From: Zygnema cylindricum
Taxonomy: Eukaryota > Streptophyta > Zygnematophyceae > Zygnematales > Zygnemataceae
Reading direction: 5' to 3'
DNA: 64,000 nt
Assembly: GCA_037447655.1 (NCBI GenBank)
Contig: JBBHKE010001937.1
Location: 117,478-181,477, forward strand
How positions within the stretch are numbered: the first letter of the stretch is position 1; each line of letters starts with the position of its first letter. The translations under genes were made by a program, and so were the position numbers. Positions 1 to 10,967 of this stretch are shown here, piece after piece. The notes beneath the pieces are model-generated. The model saw nothing but the letters and a program-made list of their open reading frames with translations. It did no database searches and was not told the DNA's origin.

Positions 1-219
1 AGACTTTTCTATACATTTTAATTAAATAAATAAACCCTAACATAAAAATTCCCGTAAACCTCAGGATAGCCAAGGTAGCCATGGCTCTAGCTTCCTCTCC
101 AATTTCTCAGTGACTGCGACAAGTTTGAGAGTTGGAGAAAGAAGTTAGAGATAGACTGCCTCGACTTCTATATTTCTTTTCAGACCTAGAAAATACTAAT
201 AAAACCATTAGTTTCTACA
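1..219 (-). mobile_element. LTR fragment, cut by window edge
   Basis: This closely matches the right-hand part of the solo LTR that ends at 4707, including the shared segments around 60-180 and the end TTTCTACA. Read on the minus strand it is the start of an LTR (TGTAGAAAC...) from the same broad family as the gag-only element at 5612-9748. The rest lies outside the window, so it could be a solo LTR or part of a full element. Confidence 0.6.
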
Positions 220-259
220 GTAAATGTTTGCCCTCTGCCCTATTTGAATACACTATGTT

Positions 260-367
260 AATATGCTTTGTATGCGTTTTACAAGAATGGCGAATAAGGG
301 TGGTGGAAAGTACAATATGCTTTGTATCCGTTTCTGCAAGAATGGCGAAGAAGGGTGGTGTAAACTA
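260..367. repeat. 54-bp tandem duplication
   Basis: Two adjacent copies of a roughly 54-bp unit begin with AATATGCTTTGTAT at 260 and 314. They differ at several positions. The overlapping short reading frames are products of the duplication and resemble no protein I know. Confidence 0.7.
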
Positions 368-599
368 CAAAGACATGACACTCCAGAGAAGAGAGGGGCG
401 TTTTGTGGAATAGTTGAGGAAGTACGACAGAGTGCTGATAGTCTCCACGTCGACAATGTCCCATAAATTGTACAACGTGCGGTTTGACGTCTCAATTTGT
501 AAGTGAGTTGAAGTTTCGCATAATTTTGTGTATCACATCACCTGTCACTGTTTCGTACACGTCTACGTGAGTCCCTTTTGTAAAGTAACAAGTTTTTTT

Positions 600-714
600 C
601 GTTTTCATCCGAATGCTCTGAAAATTGTACGGAAAATCTTCGCTAAAAAACAAAGTAACAAGACTAAGTTTTGGTTACATGCGAAAGTACCCTTAGCCAC
701 ATGGGGCCATACCC
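600..714. mobile_element. Harbinger-like MITE ends, fragment
   Basis: The stretch 600-692 is the reverse complement of the left end of the element at 62871-63680 (GGGTACTTTCGCATGTAAC). It is followed by TTA and then by ACATGGGGCCATACCC and TAA, a second terminus of the same general type. It looks like the abutting ends of two old elements. The matching opposite ends were not found nearby. Confidence 0.45.
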
Positions 715-839
715 TAACTCTAGTTTTTAAACTGCTTTGTAATAATTGTCCGCGAATAATATCTTCACACTAAAATATGTGCATGTACGAAATTGTTCAA
801 ATCGTTCGCCGTCGCGTCTTTCTGACATCCACGTAATTT

Positions 840-1100
840 TTCTAGAGCACATTTACATGCGCCTTAGCATAAATATTTTTTTTGTACTTTTTTACTTGAA
901 AAAGTACAAAATAATACGGAATTGACAATCGGTACACCACACTATTAAGAAGGGCATTATATTACAGTTATGAACCCTATTAGTGGTACCTCAAGTAACA
1001 TTCATAAACATTTAGAATGATTAATTCTGTTTGGGAATTTGCCTAAAAAAACGGGGTTCCTCAATTAGAGTCATGAACGTTAAAAGTGATTCACGGTGTA
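840..1100. mobile_element. TACACCG-family element, right-end fragment
   Basis: The segment ends in GTGATTCACGGTGTA, the terminal repeat shared by the elements at 10356, 10968 and 55759. It contains the family's internal GGTACCTCAA-type segment. A left terminus could not be placed. Confidence 0.45.
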
Positions 1101-2410
1101 GTTGTTCAAATCTCGCTATTTTTTCATTTCTTCCAGTTTCTACGTAATGTACATGACTTTTGAAAAAATCGCAAAAAAAAATCAATTGTAAACTGAACGG
1201 AAAATTTACGGGAAACGAACATACAAATTACGGTAGCTGTACGGTTTTTGACAAAAATTGAACGAAAGTTGACGAAAAAATACGATGCACGTATCGGAAT
1301 TTATGTTCTGTAAACTGAGCATAATGTTCACAGATATGTACGGAATTTTATCGCACATCTACAAACAATTTCAAAAAGAGACGTTGCATGGTCACACTAT
1401 TTGCGCGCCGTAACTTTAAAATATGTACGAACATCTTCTACAAAATTTTGAAAAGAAGCCGCCATGAAAATTTGAACAACTAAAAGCGAATCTTGAAGGA
1501 AAACGCCATTACTGACGCCACGGCAGTAGATAGTATAATTGTCGTTGAAGCCGTTGACGATATCTTTATACAAATTATAAACCTTTGGTCGTCCGTTTGA
1601 AAACCTTTAAATAGGCCCACCTTCCATCTGTCTGCAGCCGTAAATGGCGTGTCCCTCGGTCGACGTCAATATACGCGTAACGTTGTCCCTCGCACTACGT
1701 CGGCAAATGGGTAGCTTTGTCCCTCTGCTAACGTCAACAAACGGGTAACTTTCAAAGTACTCCTTTGGCAATCGTTTTTGACCGTCAGATCTTGGCTGCT
1801 CGATCCTGTCAATGAATGAAGATGAAAACAGCCACGCGCACTAAAGAGTCTTCAAAGCCTGACAATCATTCGTTCGTGGCTGTCCGATTATACGATGCTG
1901 ACAGTTTATAAGCTAGCCGTCTTTTTCAACAGGTACGTTTTCGTGTCGTAAATTATTTGCTCGATTTTTCGTCAACCGTTGTGTTGATTTGGGTGGCGTC
2001 TACAAAAACCCGTACAGACGGCTTGAATATACAATAGTACTAAGGTGTTTTGATAAACACGACACGGTCCATGCGCGTGTAGCGGGCGTTGATTTACTAG
2101 TTATTTTGACAAAAAGGCAACGTTTCTTAAAATTAGATCCTGGTCCTCCAATTTCTTAATGTTCCCTCACTAAGCGTCACCTGTAACCAATTGATGTAGG
2201 GTTTTCCTATACAATTACGAAGTGTGATAATTATTTACATTATTAAAATTTTATACGGCTCATTTAACGGAAAGCTTACAAACTAACATGAACGGATTTG
2301 GACAGACAAAAATTCATTAACGATTTTTACTATTTTTTCAAATCGACCTCTCCCATTTCTACGTATTGTACGCGCGTTCGAATCGTGCGTAAAATGCGTT
2401 TTGAACAACT
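1100..2410. mobile_element. TTGTTCAAATC-family inverted-repeat element
   Basis: The left end AGTTGTTCAAATC and following segment are mirrored at the right end by TTTTGAACAACT. Related copies lie at 21784-22530 and 31974-32440 and share internal segments such as TTTCTACGTA and repeated ACGGAA-type words. No coding potential was seen. I found no clear target duplication, so the superfamily is unassigned. Confidence 0.55.
1646..1750. repeat. Degenerate 36-bp tandem repeat, about three units
   Basis: Three successive units each carry a TGTCCCTC-type start, an ACGTC-type middle and a GGGTAAC or GCGTAAC-type end. The array sits inside the element at 1100-2410. Confidence 0.5.
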
Positions 2411-2573
2411 ATGATTTCAAATGTGCGGAATTTGTTGGAAGCTATGTTTGTTATTTTGCCATACTTTAAACTTATCTTACGGTGTCGCACGCATATAGTA
2501 TACCGTAACTATATTTAGCGTTCCCAATTTATTTCACACATTTTGAACTATGGTAAAGTTCCTCCCCTTCGAC

Positions 2574-3045
2574 CATAGTTCAAAAGTAGGCGTTTTTATG
2601 GTAGGCCTTTGGTAGGCGCACAAAACTTGGCACAAATCTCGCGTAGAGTAGGCATAGTGTATATGTGTGTGCGTTTGTTCACACTCTTGTACGAACGTAC
2701 GAATATGACGTATGATCATAGTACAGCGCACGCCGTTGAACGAAAAATTTTTGCGAACTGACACGGCGTAAGATGAATTGTGTTATGGGCTTTTCATGTG
2801 ATTGTGTTAGATAGTTGATTTGATCAGCGACCGAGCGATCGTCCAAATCTGACATTTCAAATAAAAAAAAACCTCAAAACTCACAGATTTTTTTTTGTCC
2901 GAATGTTTTTCAAAATTTAGACATGACGTTTAATTCTCTATCGATCGATGTGCAATTCAACCGTGTTACTATTTTTTTTCATTTTGCGACCAATACAATA
3001 TGGGTCATATTGTATGGGCGTACTTTCACCTACTTTTGAACTATG
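2574..3045. mobile_element. hAT-like MITE, CATAGTTCAAAAGTAGG family (copy 1)
   Basis: The terminal inverted repeats are CATAGTTCAAAAGTAGG and CCTACTTTTGAACTATG. A perfect 8-bp duplication, CCTTCGAC, lies directly outside both ends (2566-2573 and 3046-3053). The element is 472 bp and noncoding. An 8-bp target duplication is typical of hAT transposases, so it was probably mobilised by an absent hAT element. Three further copies are at 5069, 28674 and 58810. Confidence 0.88.
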
Positions 3046-3296
3046 CCTTCGACTAATAGAACAAAAATATCACATGACAAACATACAACTGTACTGGATT
3101 GCGTATTGACACTTCGTACTCCGTACTGCTCGCGTACTAAAAACCAACGTCATCGTGACATGAACCATATGTCACACAATTTACTGTTTTTTTGGCCTTT
3201 TAATGCGCCTTCTATTCCTATTGGAGAAACGGTATGCGGTTCTCAAAAATTGAAAAAATGCTAAATTTTTTGACCAATTTCTGGCGGGCCAATGAG

Positions 3297-4986
3297 CAGA
3301 GGTCGCAAAAGTCAGAATTTAACATAACCAAAACCGACCGTTTTTATTTTTTCAAAATATGAATAACTGACGCGCGACCGGGTTATGTCACGCTCCAAAA
3401 CTGTTAACCGTCAACCGACCGGCGTTTACGAAAATAAAAATTAACTAAATCTCGATTTCTCGCGACTAACCATGCTCGCCCGTAACCGAAAAAGTACAAA
3501 ATTAACCAATGTACAACGTATTAATAAGCCAATAATTACGATTTGTCGCGTTCCTTAAGATTTGCGAAATGAATAGTGTACTACTGTGTCAGATTTGTGA
3601 CGCTTTGTCGCGTTCCCTAAAATTTGCGAAATGAATAGCGTTAATACAGTATAGTACCTGAAACTCTGAGACCTCCATAAGTCCTCAGAGTGGACAGCTT
3701 CCAAGAAGCCTCTAGGATAACCCTGACCCCTTTGTGTTTCAGCAAAAATAACTGCCACCCTGACAGACAAAAACTCTGACCAACTTCACCCCTGTGAAGA
3801 CAAGACTCCCCTAAGTCGATAGCAAAAAGAATCTCTGAATTTGCTCCCCTGAGCAGTAAGTTATGGAGGGTCAAAGTTGACCTTTTGTACTGAAGCTCTC
3901 TGGGAGAGAGGGTCCTATCTTCTAATTTTTTCTAAGTCCTATCTCTCTCACAGACTCTATAACTGATGTACGGAAACAATCAGATTACTGTTCCGTACGC
4001 AAAAGTACAGCTGCCGGTGTACTTTATGTACGGACACTGTACGACATGTCCTAAATGTCGATACGTGGTATGTGCGGATTCGCTCCTTTAATCCTCGGAG
4101 ATGTCGCGCTCCAATGTAACATCGCCACGTGTCATTCGATGTGGCGATGCCCACAAACCGCCGAATTCTTCTTCCGCGATCTCGGCGCTAATTCCGGCTG
4201 TCCGATTAAACTCGTATTTGATCGTAGCCGTAATAAATACATGCGCAGTATTTGTTTCGCTTACAAAATCTATGCGCGGTATTGATTTCTTATCCGTACC
4301 GCAAATCGTACTTTTACATACCAGATCTATGTATCCCGTTAACAATTATAGTTAAATGATTTATCCTACAAATTAATGTTTAATTAATTATCGTACTATA
4401 TATTGCGTAACACTACTTCTAGACTTAACGGCTAAGGATACCGACTATCTACTATCTGTCGGCCGGCAGGTACAAGGATCAAATCCTGTGGCCGGCATAA
4501 ATACTTTTTAGTAAATAATCCCCTAACTAGTATAAATGTCCCGTAAACCTCAGGATAGCCTAGGTAGCCATGGCTCTAGCTTCCTCTCCAATTTCTCAGT
4601 GACTGCGACAAGTTTGAGAGTTGGAGAGAGAAGTTAGAGGTAGACTGCCTCGGCTTCTTTATTTCTATTCAGACCTAGAAAATACTTTAAAACCATTAAT
4701 TTCTACAGTACCATGTCAGATTTGCGACGCTAATCATGATGTTACGTTCTTCCACGATACCAAAGAGTACAAAGTACAAGAATGTTGGATTAAACAGACA
4801 GTACAAAATTTTCATTTATTTTGGTTTTTTGGTTGACCGACCGTAACCGACATTTTTTTTTCCTTGTGAATCAACCGACCGTAATCGCCGGACCCCCAAA
4901 ATTTGGCAACCGAATCCGTTCCGGATTTGGCGCGGGCAGTCGGTTAACGGTCGGTCACGGTTTCGGTTGACCGTTTGCGACCTCTG
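3297..4986. mobile_element. hAT-like element with CAGAGGTCGCAAA ends (copy 1), split by a solo LTR
   Basis: The ends are CAGAGGTCGCAAA (3297) and TTTGCGACCTCTG (to 4986). The 8-bp flanks CCAATGAG and CCGTTGAG match at six of eight positions. Inside are GGTTAACCG/CGGTTAACG segments and the motif TTTGTCGCGTTCCCTAAG, both also present in the related element at 57390-58636. The solo LTR at 3659-4707 is a later insertion; removing it leaves about 640 bp. Confidence 0.65.
3659..4707 (-). mobile_element. Solo LTR with GTACC target duplication
   Basis: The segment begins TG and ends CA and is flanked on both sides by GTACC (3654-3658 and 4708-4712). Read on the minus strand it starts TGTAGAAATTAATGG and contains CTAGGTCTGAATAG, resembling the start of the 5612 LTR (TGTTGAAAG...CTAGGTCTTAATAG). 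No internal region is present, so it is a solo LTR left by recombination between two LTRs. It interrupts the element at 3297-4986, which is otherwise colinear with 57390-58636. Confidence 0.82.
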
Positions 4987-5611
4987 CCGTTGAGCCATGA
5001 TGACCAAAAAAGGTTGGTAAATTCTCGGGCAAAAACTTCAAATTTGCATCTCCACCACCCTAAAGGACCATAGTTCAAAAGTAGGCGTTTTTCTGGTAGG
5101 CCTTTGGTAGGCGCACAAAACTTAGCACTAAACTCGCGTAGAGTAGGCATACTGTATGGGTGTGCGTTGTGGACACTCTTGTACGATCGTACGAATCTGA
5201 CGTAGGATCATAGTACACCGCACGCCGTCTAACGAAATTTTTTAGCGAATGGACACGGCGTAGGATGACATTCCGCGGGAAAGAAAAACGCGGACGAGCA
5301 ACCTGATTGGTCAATTTTAGGCTTTATTTAGTGTGGCCTTCAAAATTGCAGACGCTAATATGACAGATAGTCCAATCGTAAGCTGTGTTATGGGCTTTTC
5401 ATGTAATCTACTTAAGATCGCTACTTTGATCAAAGACCGTCCGATAAATCTGACACTTTAAATAAAATAAACCTCAAAACTCACAGATTTTTTTTTTATC
5501 CGAATGTTTTTCAAAATTTAGGCATGACGTATAATTCTCTATCGATCGATGTGCAACTCGACTCTGTTACTATTTTTTTTCATTTTGTGACCAATATAAT
5601 ATGGGTCTTAA

Positions 5612-6727
5612 TGTTGAAAGTTATGTATTTTATAGGTCTTAATAGGAAAAATAAAAGGAAGAAATAAAGCAAAGGCAGTCTGCTTCTCGCTCCACTCTCC
5701 AATCCCCATACTTGTTGTAGTCACTGAAGACTGGAGAGAGAGCTAGATCCATGGCTGCCTATGCTGTCTAAGGTGACAGAAAATAGGCTACTACTTAGTT
5801 TGTACCAAAAAGACTATCGGCTCCTGGATTTGATCCTGCTACCTAACGTCTGTTAGATTAACCGGTAGGTGACAGCTTTATCCTGTAGACTAGGATCAGT
5901 GCTAGGACATATATGGTACAATAGGTATTTGAATAAATGCAAGACAAAGATTCCATTTAACTACTAGGACGGAATCTTTGGCATTCAACGCGCTGTACCT
6001 TTTATGCCGCAGAAAACAAATGTTACGGACATTTGTTGCGACGGCCGTGGTGCAAGCCAAGATTCCGGAAAGGCTGCCTTGGTTTTTTCAGGCGCCGCCA
6101 CTCCTGATGACACGTGGCGATATGGTACGTGGTTGCGAAATTTCCGGAGAGCAAGACAACAAGCTCGGATGTGACAGATGTCACTTGTATGGTCTGTCGT
6201 ACAGCTGCCGTACAAAAAGTACACCGCCGCTTGTACTTTTATGTACGGTACAGTCTTGTGATTGGCGCCGTACTTCAGTAGAAATGGTTTTAGAGAGGGA
6301 ATAGGACTTAGGATATTTTGGGTAAGTAGCCGCCTCTCCCAGAGAGCATCTTGTATAAAAGGCAAACTTTGGCCAGCCATATCTATCAATTCAGATGACC
6401 AATTTCAGTGATTCTTTTTGCTGCGGACTCAAGGGAGTCCAGGCTACACAAGAGTGTAGTCGGTCAGAGTCTTTGCCTGCCTGGGTGGCTGCATTTCTAA
6501 GGGAAAGTCAAAGTGGGTGAATGTGTCCAAATCTCATATTCTAACTTTTCATTTTGTGGTGGAACTGAGCACACAGAAAGTCTTATTTTACACGGGCGAA
6601 CTGCAATGGGGTTCTGATTGTCTAGGGGTCAATCATTTGGGTTTATATCAAGTTGGAGTTGGCACTATCTAGGTTAGCTTCTTCTGATCTGCGAATTTTG
6701 TGTGGCAATGGAGCCCATAGAATTTCA
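5612..6727 (+). repeat. 5' LTR of the gag-only element
   Basis: This matches 8602-9748 along its whole length with scattered differences and small indels. It contains AATAAAGC near its start, a TATAAAA box at 6354, and CACACAGAAAG-type sequence toward the 3' part. The gag start codon at 6708 lies inside its last 20 bp, so the LTR contributes the first codons of the protein. A candidate primer-binding stretch, TGGGGCCACC, begins a few bases beyond the LTR end; this is inference. Confidence 0.85.
6354..6360 (+). promoter_or_regulatory. TATA box in 5' LTR
   Basis: TATAAAA occurs in the context TTGTATAAAAGGC and is conserved in the 3' LTR at 9374-9380. Transcription would be expected to begin about 30 bp downstream, which places the start of R near 6385-6390. 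The distance to the gag ATG is about 320 bp. Confidence 0.6.
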
Positions 6728-7926
6728 GGTTATGGGGCCACCATCTAAAGTGCCTATGTTCGATAGAACAGACTTCACTTATTGGGAGTTTACAATGGAG
6801 GGATTGCTTTTGGAGAAGCACTTATGGGGAATTGTTTCGGGACAAGTGAGGTGTCCGCCACCGGGCTTTGGAGGAGCTCACTATGGAGAATCATCTGGGG
6901 CTGCCCAGAAAACTAACCGGAGTTCAGATGCGACGGAAGGTGAAGGGAAAATCATTACTGTGGAAAGGGAAATAAGGGAGAAGGATAAAGGGACAAATAT
7001 GGTGAGGGGAGCTAGGCTCTCGGCTACGGTTCCACTGGTGGGGGTTATAACTGAACCAAAAACTGAAGAAAATGATAGGAAAATTTGGGAATATAAAAAC
7101 ACTATAGCAAAACATCTCATACTTAGATATGTGTCTAAGTCCATAGCTATCACTCTTTTAAGTCTAATCAAGTCTTCGGAAATTTGGGAAACACTAATTC
7201 AGATTTATAAGAGTGAGACTATATAGAGGCAGCAGTTAGTAAAACAAGAAATAGAGGCCTATATTTATAAAGGCGGTAGCATGATAGAGTTTTGCAATAA
7301 TATTGCTGGGTTATATGTTGAGCTTGCTAGTGCGGGATATGTAGAATCTGAGGAGAGAAAGATTAATACACTAATCATGAAACTCCCACATGAGTACGAA
7401 GACATCATTTACCGTATGCAGAGAATGGATGGCTCCTCGTGGACTTGGAGCATCACCATGGGGATAATACTTGTGAGGGAAAGCACCTTGGAGCTTCGTA
7501 GCGGAAGTGAGAGGGCGAATGCACTTACAGCTGGTGATGACTGGCGGAAGCGTGATGAGAGGAACGGCGGTGACGAGCGGAAGCGTGATGAGAGGAATAA
7601 AGACAAAGGTAAACCTTATCGAAACTTTGGTGGAAAGAGAGGGAGAAGAAAAGAAAGGGGAGCTTTGGAAAAATGGGTTTGTTTTTTTTTGTAGAGAACT
7701 AGGTCACAATATGGAGGAGTGTCCTCGTTTGGAAGAACTTAGAAGTTGGAGTGTGAATGAGGAGGAAGAAGGGGAAGAGGAGAAAGAGGATGAAGAAATC
7801 TTGGAGCTTCTTCACATCAGTAGAATGGAGAAGAGAGAAAAGTACACTGAAATTCCACGAAAGCATCAGTGTGTTTTTGGAGGTATAAAGGAAGTAAAGA
7901 GAGATGAGGTACTTGAGGATGTCTAA
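6708..7926 (+). pseudogene. Copia-type Gag polyprotein, broken
   Basis: The first ATG is at 6708 and the protein opens MEPIEFQVMGPPSK. FDRTDFTYWEFTMEGLL matches the start of a plant copia Gag. A UBN2-like stretch follows, including LIKSSEIWETLIQIY and INTLIMKLPHEYEDI. A basic KR-rich segment precedes a zinc knuckle, CFFCRELGHNMEEC (C-x2-C-x4-H-x4-C), and then an acidic tail. Two lesions are visible: an in-frame TAG at 7224-7226 and an extra T in the nine-T run at 7682-7690, which moves the knuckle into another frame. Gag would form virus-like particles that package the RNA. No protease or polymerase follows. Confidence 0.75.
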
Positions 7927-8085
7927 GAGTGTAGATTGTATGACTTAGAAATGAGACGGTCAGACATAGGATCCATAAGAGAAAACGGGAAAGATAAAAT
8001 TAATGAGGTTAATTTTATAGATAATTTGGAAACATAAAACTGGTCGGAAAGGGAGACTTCAACGGATTCCGAGGAAAGGGGAGAA

Positions 8086-8583
8086 GTGAAACTAGATGGA
8101 GTGTTTAAGGATAGGGGAGAAGAGGAAAATTTAATGAAAGGTTTAAGGGAGGAGAAATATTTATTGGGAATAAATTTAGAAAGTGAGAGTGGAAAGAAAT
8201 CCATGGGAGAGAGTGAGGAAAGTTCAAATTTTGGGCGTAATGGGTTTGACATCACTAAAGGAAGTGATGGTATTTATGAAGGTGTGCCTGTAAAAGGGTT
8301 AGCATTTGGGTGTATGTTGCAGATTGCACATGGGGCTGGTTGTTTGAATTGCGAGTGGGAAATCGGTTTGTGTGTGGATGGAAAAGAGATGAGGTGGATA
8401 ATATCTTTGCTCTTATTCATGAAAATTGGCATGCGAAATAACATGAGTGATCAACAAGATGCAATAATTATTTCGACTCATATACTACACCTCTTTAAAT
8501 ACAAGGTTATTTACTTAAAGCTTTATGAGAAGAAAAGAAAGAAGAAAAAGAAAAGAAGGAAAATATTTTTTGCAGAAAAGTAG
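8086..8583 (+). CDS. Unrecognised open frame in the gag-only element
   Basis: The frame is open for 165 codons between the Gag remnant and the 3' LTR. It is acidic and charged in its first 60 residues. A central segment has cysteines (GAGCLNCEWEIGLC), and the C-terminus is very lysine-rich (EKKRKKKKKRRK). I recognise no copia Pol motif. It may be a degraded pol tail, unrelated filler, or chance. Its place in a non-autonomous element makes a separate host function unlikely. Confidence 0.3.
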   Translation: MKLDGVFKDRGEEENLMKGLREEKYLLGINLESESGKKSMGESEESSNFGRNGFDITKGSDGIYEGVPVKGLAFGCMLQIAHGAGCLNCEWEIGLCVDGKEMRWIISLLLFMKIGMRNNMSDQQDAIIISTHILHLFKYKVIYLKLYEKKRKKKKKRRKIFFAEK

Positions 8584-8589
8584 ACTAGA

Positions 8590-8601
8590 AAATAAGGGGA
8601 G
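8590..8601 (+). other. Polypurine tract of the gag-only element
   Basis: AAATAAGGGGAG lies directly before the 3' LTR's TGTTGAAAG. This is the expected position and composition for the second-strand primer of an LTR element. Confidence 0.7.
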
Positions 8602-9748
8602 TGTTGAAAGTTATGTATTTTCTAGGTCTTAATAGGAAAAATAAAAGGAAGAAATAAAGCAAAGGCAGTCTGCTTCTCGCTCCACTCTCCAATCCCCATA
8701 CTTGTTGTCGTCACTGAAGACTGGAGAGAGAGCTAGAACCATGGCTGCCTATGCTGTCTAAGGTGACAGAAAATAGGCTACTACTTAGTCTGTACCGAAA
8801 AGACTGCCGGCTCCGAGATTTGATCCTGGTACCTAACGTCTCTTAGATTAACCGGTAGGTGACAGCTTTATCCTGTAGACTAGGATCAGTGCTATAACAT
8901 ATAGGGTACGATAGGTATTTGAATAAATACAGGGCAAAGATTCCATTTAACTTCTAGGACGGAATCTTTGGCATAGAACCCGCTGTACCATTTATGCCGC
9001 ACGAAACAAATGTTACGGACATTTGTTTCGACTGTCCGGATAAAAATGCGATCTGAAATCGACGGCCGTGGTGCAAGTCGAGATTTCGGAAAGGCCGCCT
9101 TGGCGTTTTCGGGCGCCGCCACTCCGGATGACACGAGGCGACATCGTTCGTGGTTGCGGAATATCCGGAGTGTAAAACAACAAGCTCGGATGTGACAGAT
9201 GTCACCTGTATGGCCTGTCGTACAGCTGCCGTACAAAAAGTACACCTACGCCTGTACTTTTCTGTACGGTACAGTCTTGTGATTGGCGCCGTACTTCAGT
9301 AGAAGGGGTTTTAGAAGGGAATAAGACTTAGGATATTTTGGGTAGGTAGCCGGCTCTCCCAAAAAGCATCTTGTATAAAAGGCAAACTTTGGCCAGCCAT
9401 ATCTATCAATTCAGTAGACCAATTTCTTTGATTCTTTTTGTTGCGGACTCAAGGGAGTCTAGGCTACGCAAGGGTGTAGTCGGTCAGAGTCTTTGCTTGC
9501 CTGGGTGGCTGCATTTCTAAGGGAAAGTCAAAATGGTTGAAAGTGTCCAAATCTCATATTCTAACTTTGCATTCTGTGGTGGAACTGGGCACACGCAAAG
9601 TCTTATTTCACAGGGGTGAAGCTGTAATGGGGTTCTGATTGTCAAGGGGTTAATCATTTGTGTTTATATCAAGTTGGAGTCGGCACTATGTAAATTAGCT
9701 TCTTTTGATCTGCGAATTCTGTGTGGCAATGGAGCCCATAGAATTTCA
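8602..9748 (+). repeat. 3' LTR of the gag-only element
   Basis: The LTR starts TGTTGAAAG and ends GAATTTCA, followed by the duplicated CTTAA. It is about 30 bp longer than the 5' LTR because of small indels, for example near 9040-9060. The substitutions against the 5' LTR show that the insertion is not very recent. Confidence 0.85.
9374..9380 (+). promoter_or_regulatory. TATA box in 3' LTR
   Basis: TATAAAA in the same context as 6354-6360. It could start transcription into flanking DNA. Confidence 0.5.
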
Positions 9749-10005
9749 CTTAAGGCCATATTGTATGTTTTACATACAATAAGCATATTGTATGGGCCTA
9801 CTTTCACCTACTTTTGAACTATGTAAAGGACGTTCTTGAAACTTTACAGACGTACAGTACTACAGTGTGAAACAGAGTCCGTACAGTATGTACTTATTGT
9901 TCTATGGTTTGGACTTTGGAATGTTGGACGTGAGCGCCGACAGCTGATGAGCAAAAATGGCGAATAACTATTGGTCGTACATAGGAATACATGAGCTGGA
10001 CATAG

Positions 10006-10226
10006 TACATCGTCGATCGTATTTAGCGTGTATGTTTTTTTTGTCTCTTAAAACATCTTTTCTCCGTATGTACATGTCGGATTATGTATCTGACGGTTGC
10101 GATTGAAAGGTTGTATTCTCAGCTTATGAATGGCGGTCTTAAATTGAAAATTGGACACATGTGTACGGCGATAAGTTGTTTTCAGTGGCGAAAAAAACAT
10201 ACACGCTAAATACGATCGACGGTGTT
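10006..10226. mobile_element. Short TACACCG-family MITE (copy at 10.0 kb)
   Basis: The ends TACATCGTCGATCGTATTTAGC and GCTAAATACGATCGACGGTGTT are inverted repeats. The 220-bp body has the family's internal pattern of ACATCTTTTCTCCGTA, TCTGACGGTTGCGATTGAA and GGCGAAAAAAACAT. Close relatives are at 16796-17016, 35848-36066 and 43536-43754. Confidence 0.78.
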
Positions 10227-10355
10227 CTGTGATGAACTGTGGTTGTAGATTATCGTTACGTGTTTGAAAGGGTTTTATGATGTGCGAAAATTAAAAGTTG
10301 CAATTCAGAAAAGTTCGACCGTACTTTGAATGCAAACCATACCGTATGCAGTGGC

Positions 10356-10899
10356 TACACCGAGAATCGTTATTAGTGTCAAAGTCACTAATTTGGGTTC
10401 TTAAAATTTTGATTTTTTTTATCAAATAGGGTACATGATAGTAATTTTTCCTTGACGTTAATTAAGGTACTGTACAAAATAGCGTAATGCTCGAAAGTAC
10501 AATAAAATATAAATAGTATGGTGTACGGTCGATGTCAGACCGTACATAAATGTACCCTTTCAATTGAAAATTTACAAAAAATGAATTAAATCAGACGCGC
10601 ACGCATAGGAGCGTGCGCTAAAATACAAGGGATTAGTCTGACATGTAAACTAGTATATCATGTACGGATATTTTAAATTCGCGACAACGTACGATTTCTA
10701 ATATTTTGTACGGATACATTTATTAATGTATATAATCGTACGGCGAATATTCCATTTTTGCTATTCCCAAATTAGCATAAACGCCGAAATTAGAATGCAC
10801 CTTTTTTTTGAAAATTTTCAAATTCTTAATTAGCATCTATTACGGTAAATTTTCTTCAACACTATTTAAACCTTGACACTAATAACGATTCGCGGTGTA
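10356..10899. mobile_element. Long TACACCG-family element
   Basis: The ends TACACCGAGAATCGTTATTAG and CTAATAACGATTCGCGGTGTA form inverted repeats of about 28 bp. The 544-bp interior is noncoding and AT-rich. Its right half is closely related to 40980-41235. No convincing target duplication was seen. Confidence 0.7.
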
Positions 10900-10967
10900 G
10901 CGTTTTGTCACGACAATGTTTGCATTCGTGGCACGTTGTGGTAACAGTTGGTTGTTGTACAAATTAC

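Larger units (their letters stand above)
5612..9748 (+). mobile_element. Gag-only copia-type LTR element (non-autonomous)
   Basis: Two long direct repeats (5612-6727 and 8602-9748) start TGTTGAAAG and end GAATTTCA, and CTTAA is duplicated on both sides (5607-5611 and 9749-9753). The internal region is only 1,874 bp. It holds a gag-like reading frame with a zinc knuckle and a second open frame, and no integrase, reverse transcriptase or RNase H motifs. A purine tract precedes the 3' LTR. The element must have relied on polymerase from another copia element, as described for TR-GAG-type elements. Its gag carries one stop and one frameshift, so this copy no longer makes an intact protein. Confidence 0.85.
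5069..9833. mobile_element. hAT-like MITE (copy 2) carrying a nested LTR element
   Basis: The ends CATAGTTCAAAAGTAGG (5069) and CCTACTTTTGAACTATG (to 9833) are flanked by a perfect 8-bp duplication, TAAAGGAC (5061-5068 and 9834-9841). The MITE is about 623 bp once the LTR element at 5612-9748 and its duplicated CTTAA are removed. The order of insertion is therefore clear: MITE first, LTR element second. Confidence 0.85.

Noticed and set aside
4465-4500. tRNA-like arm with GGATCAAATCC in the solo LTR
   Set aside because: No complete cloverleaf; the matching place in related LTRs has a different sequence, so it is an LTR-internal hairpin at most.
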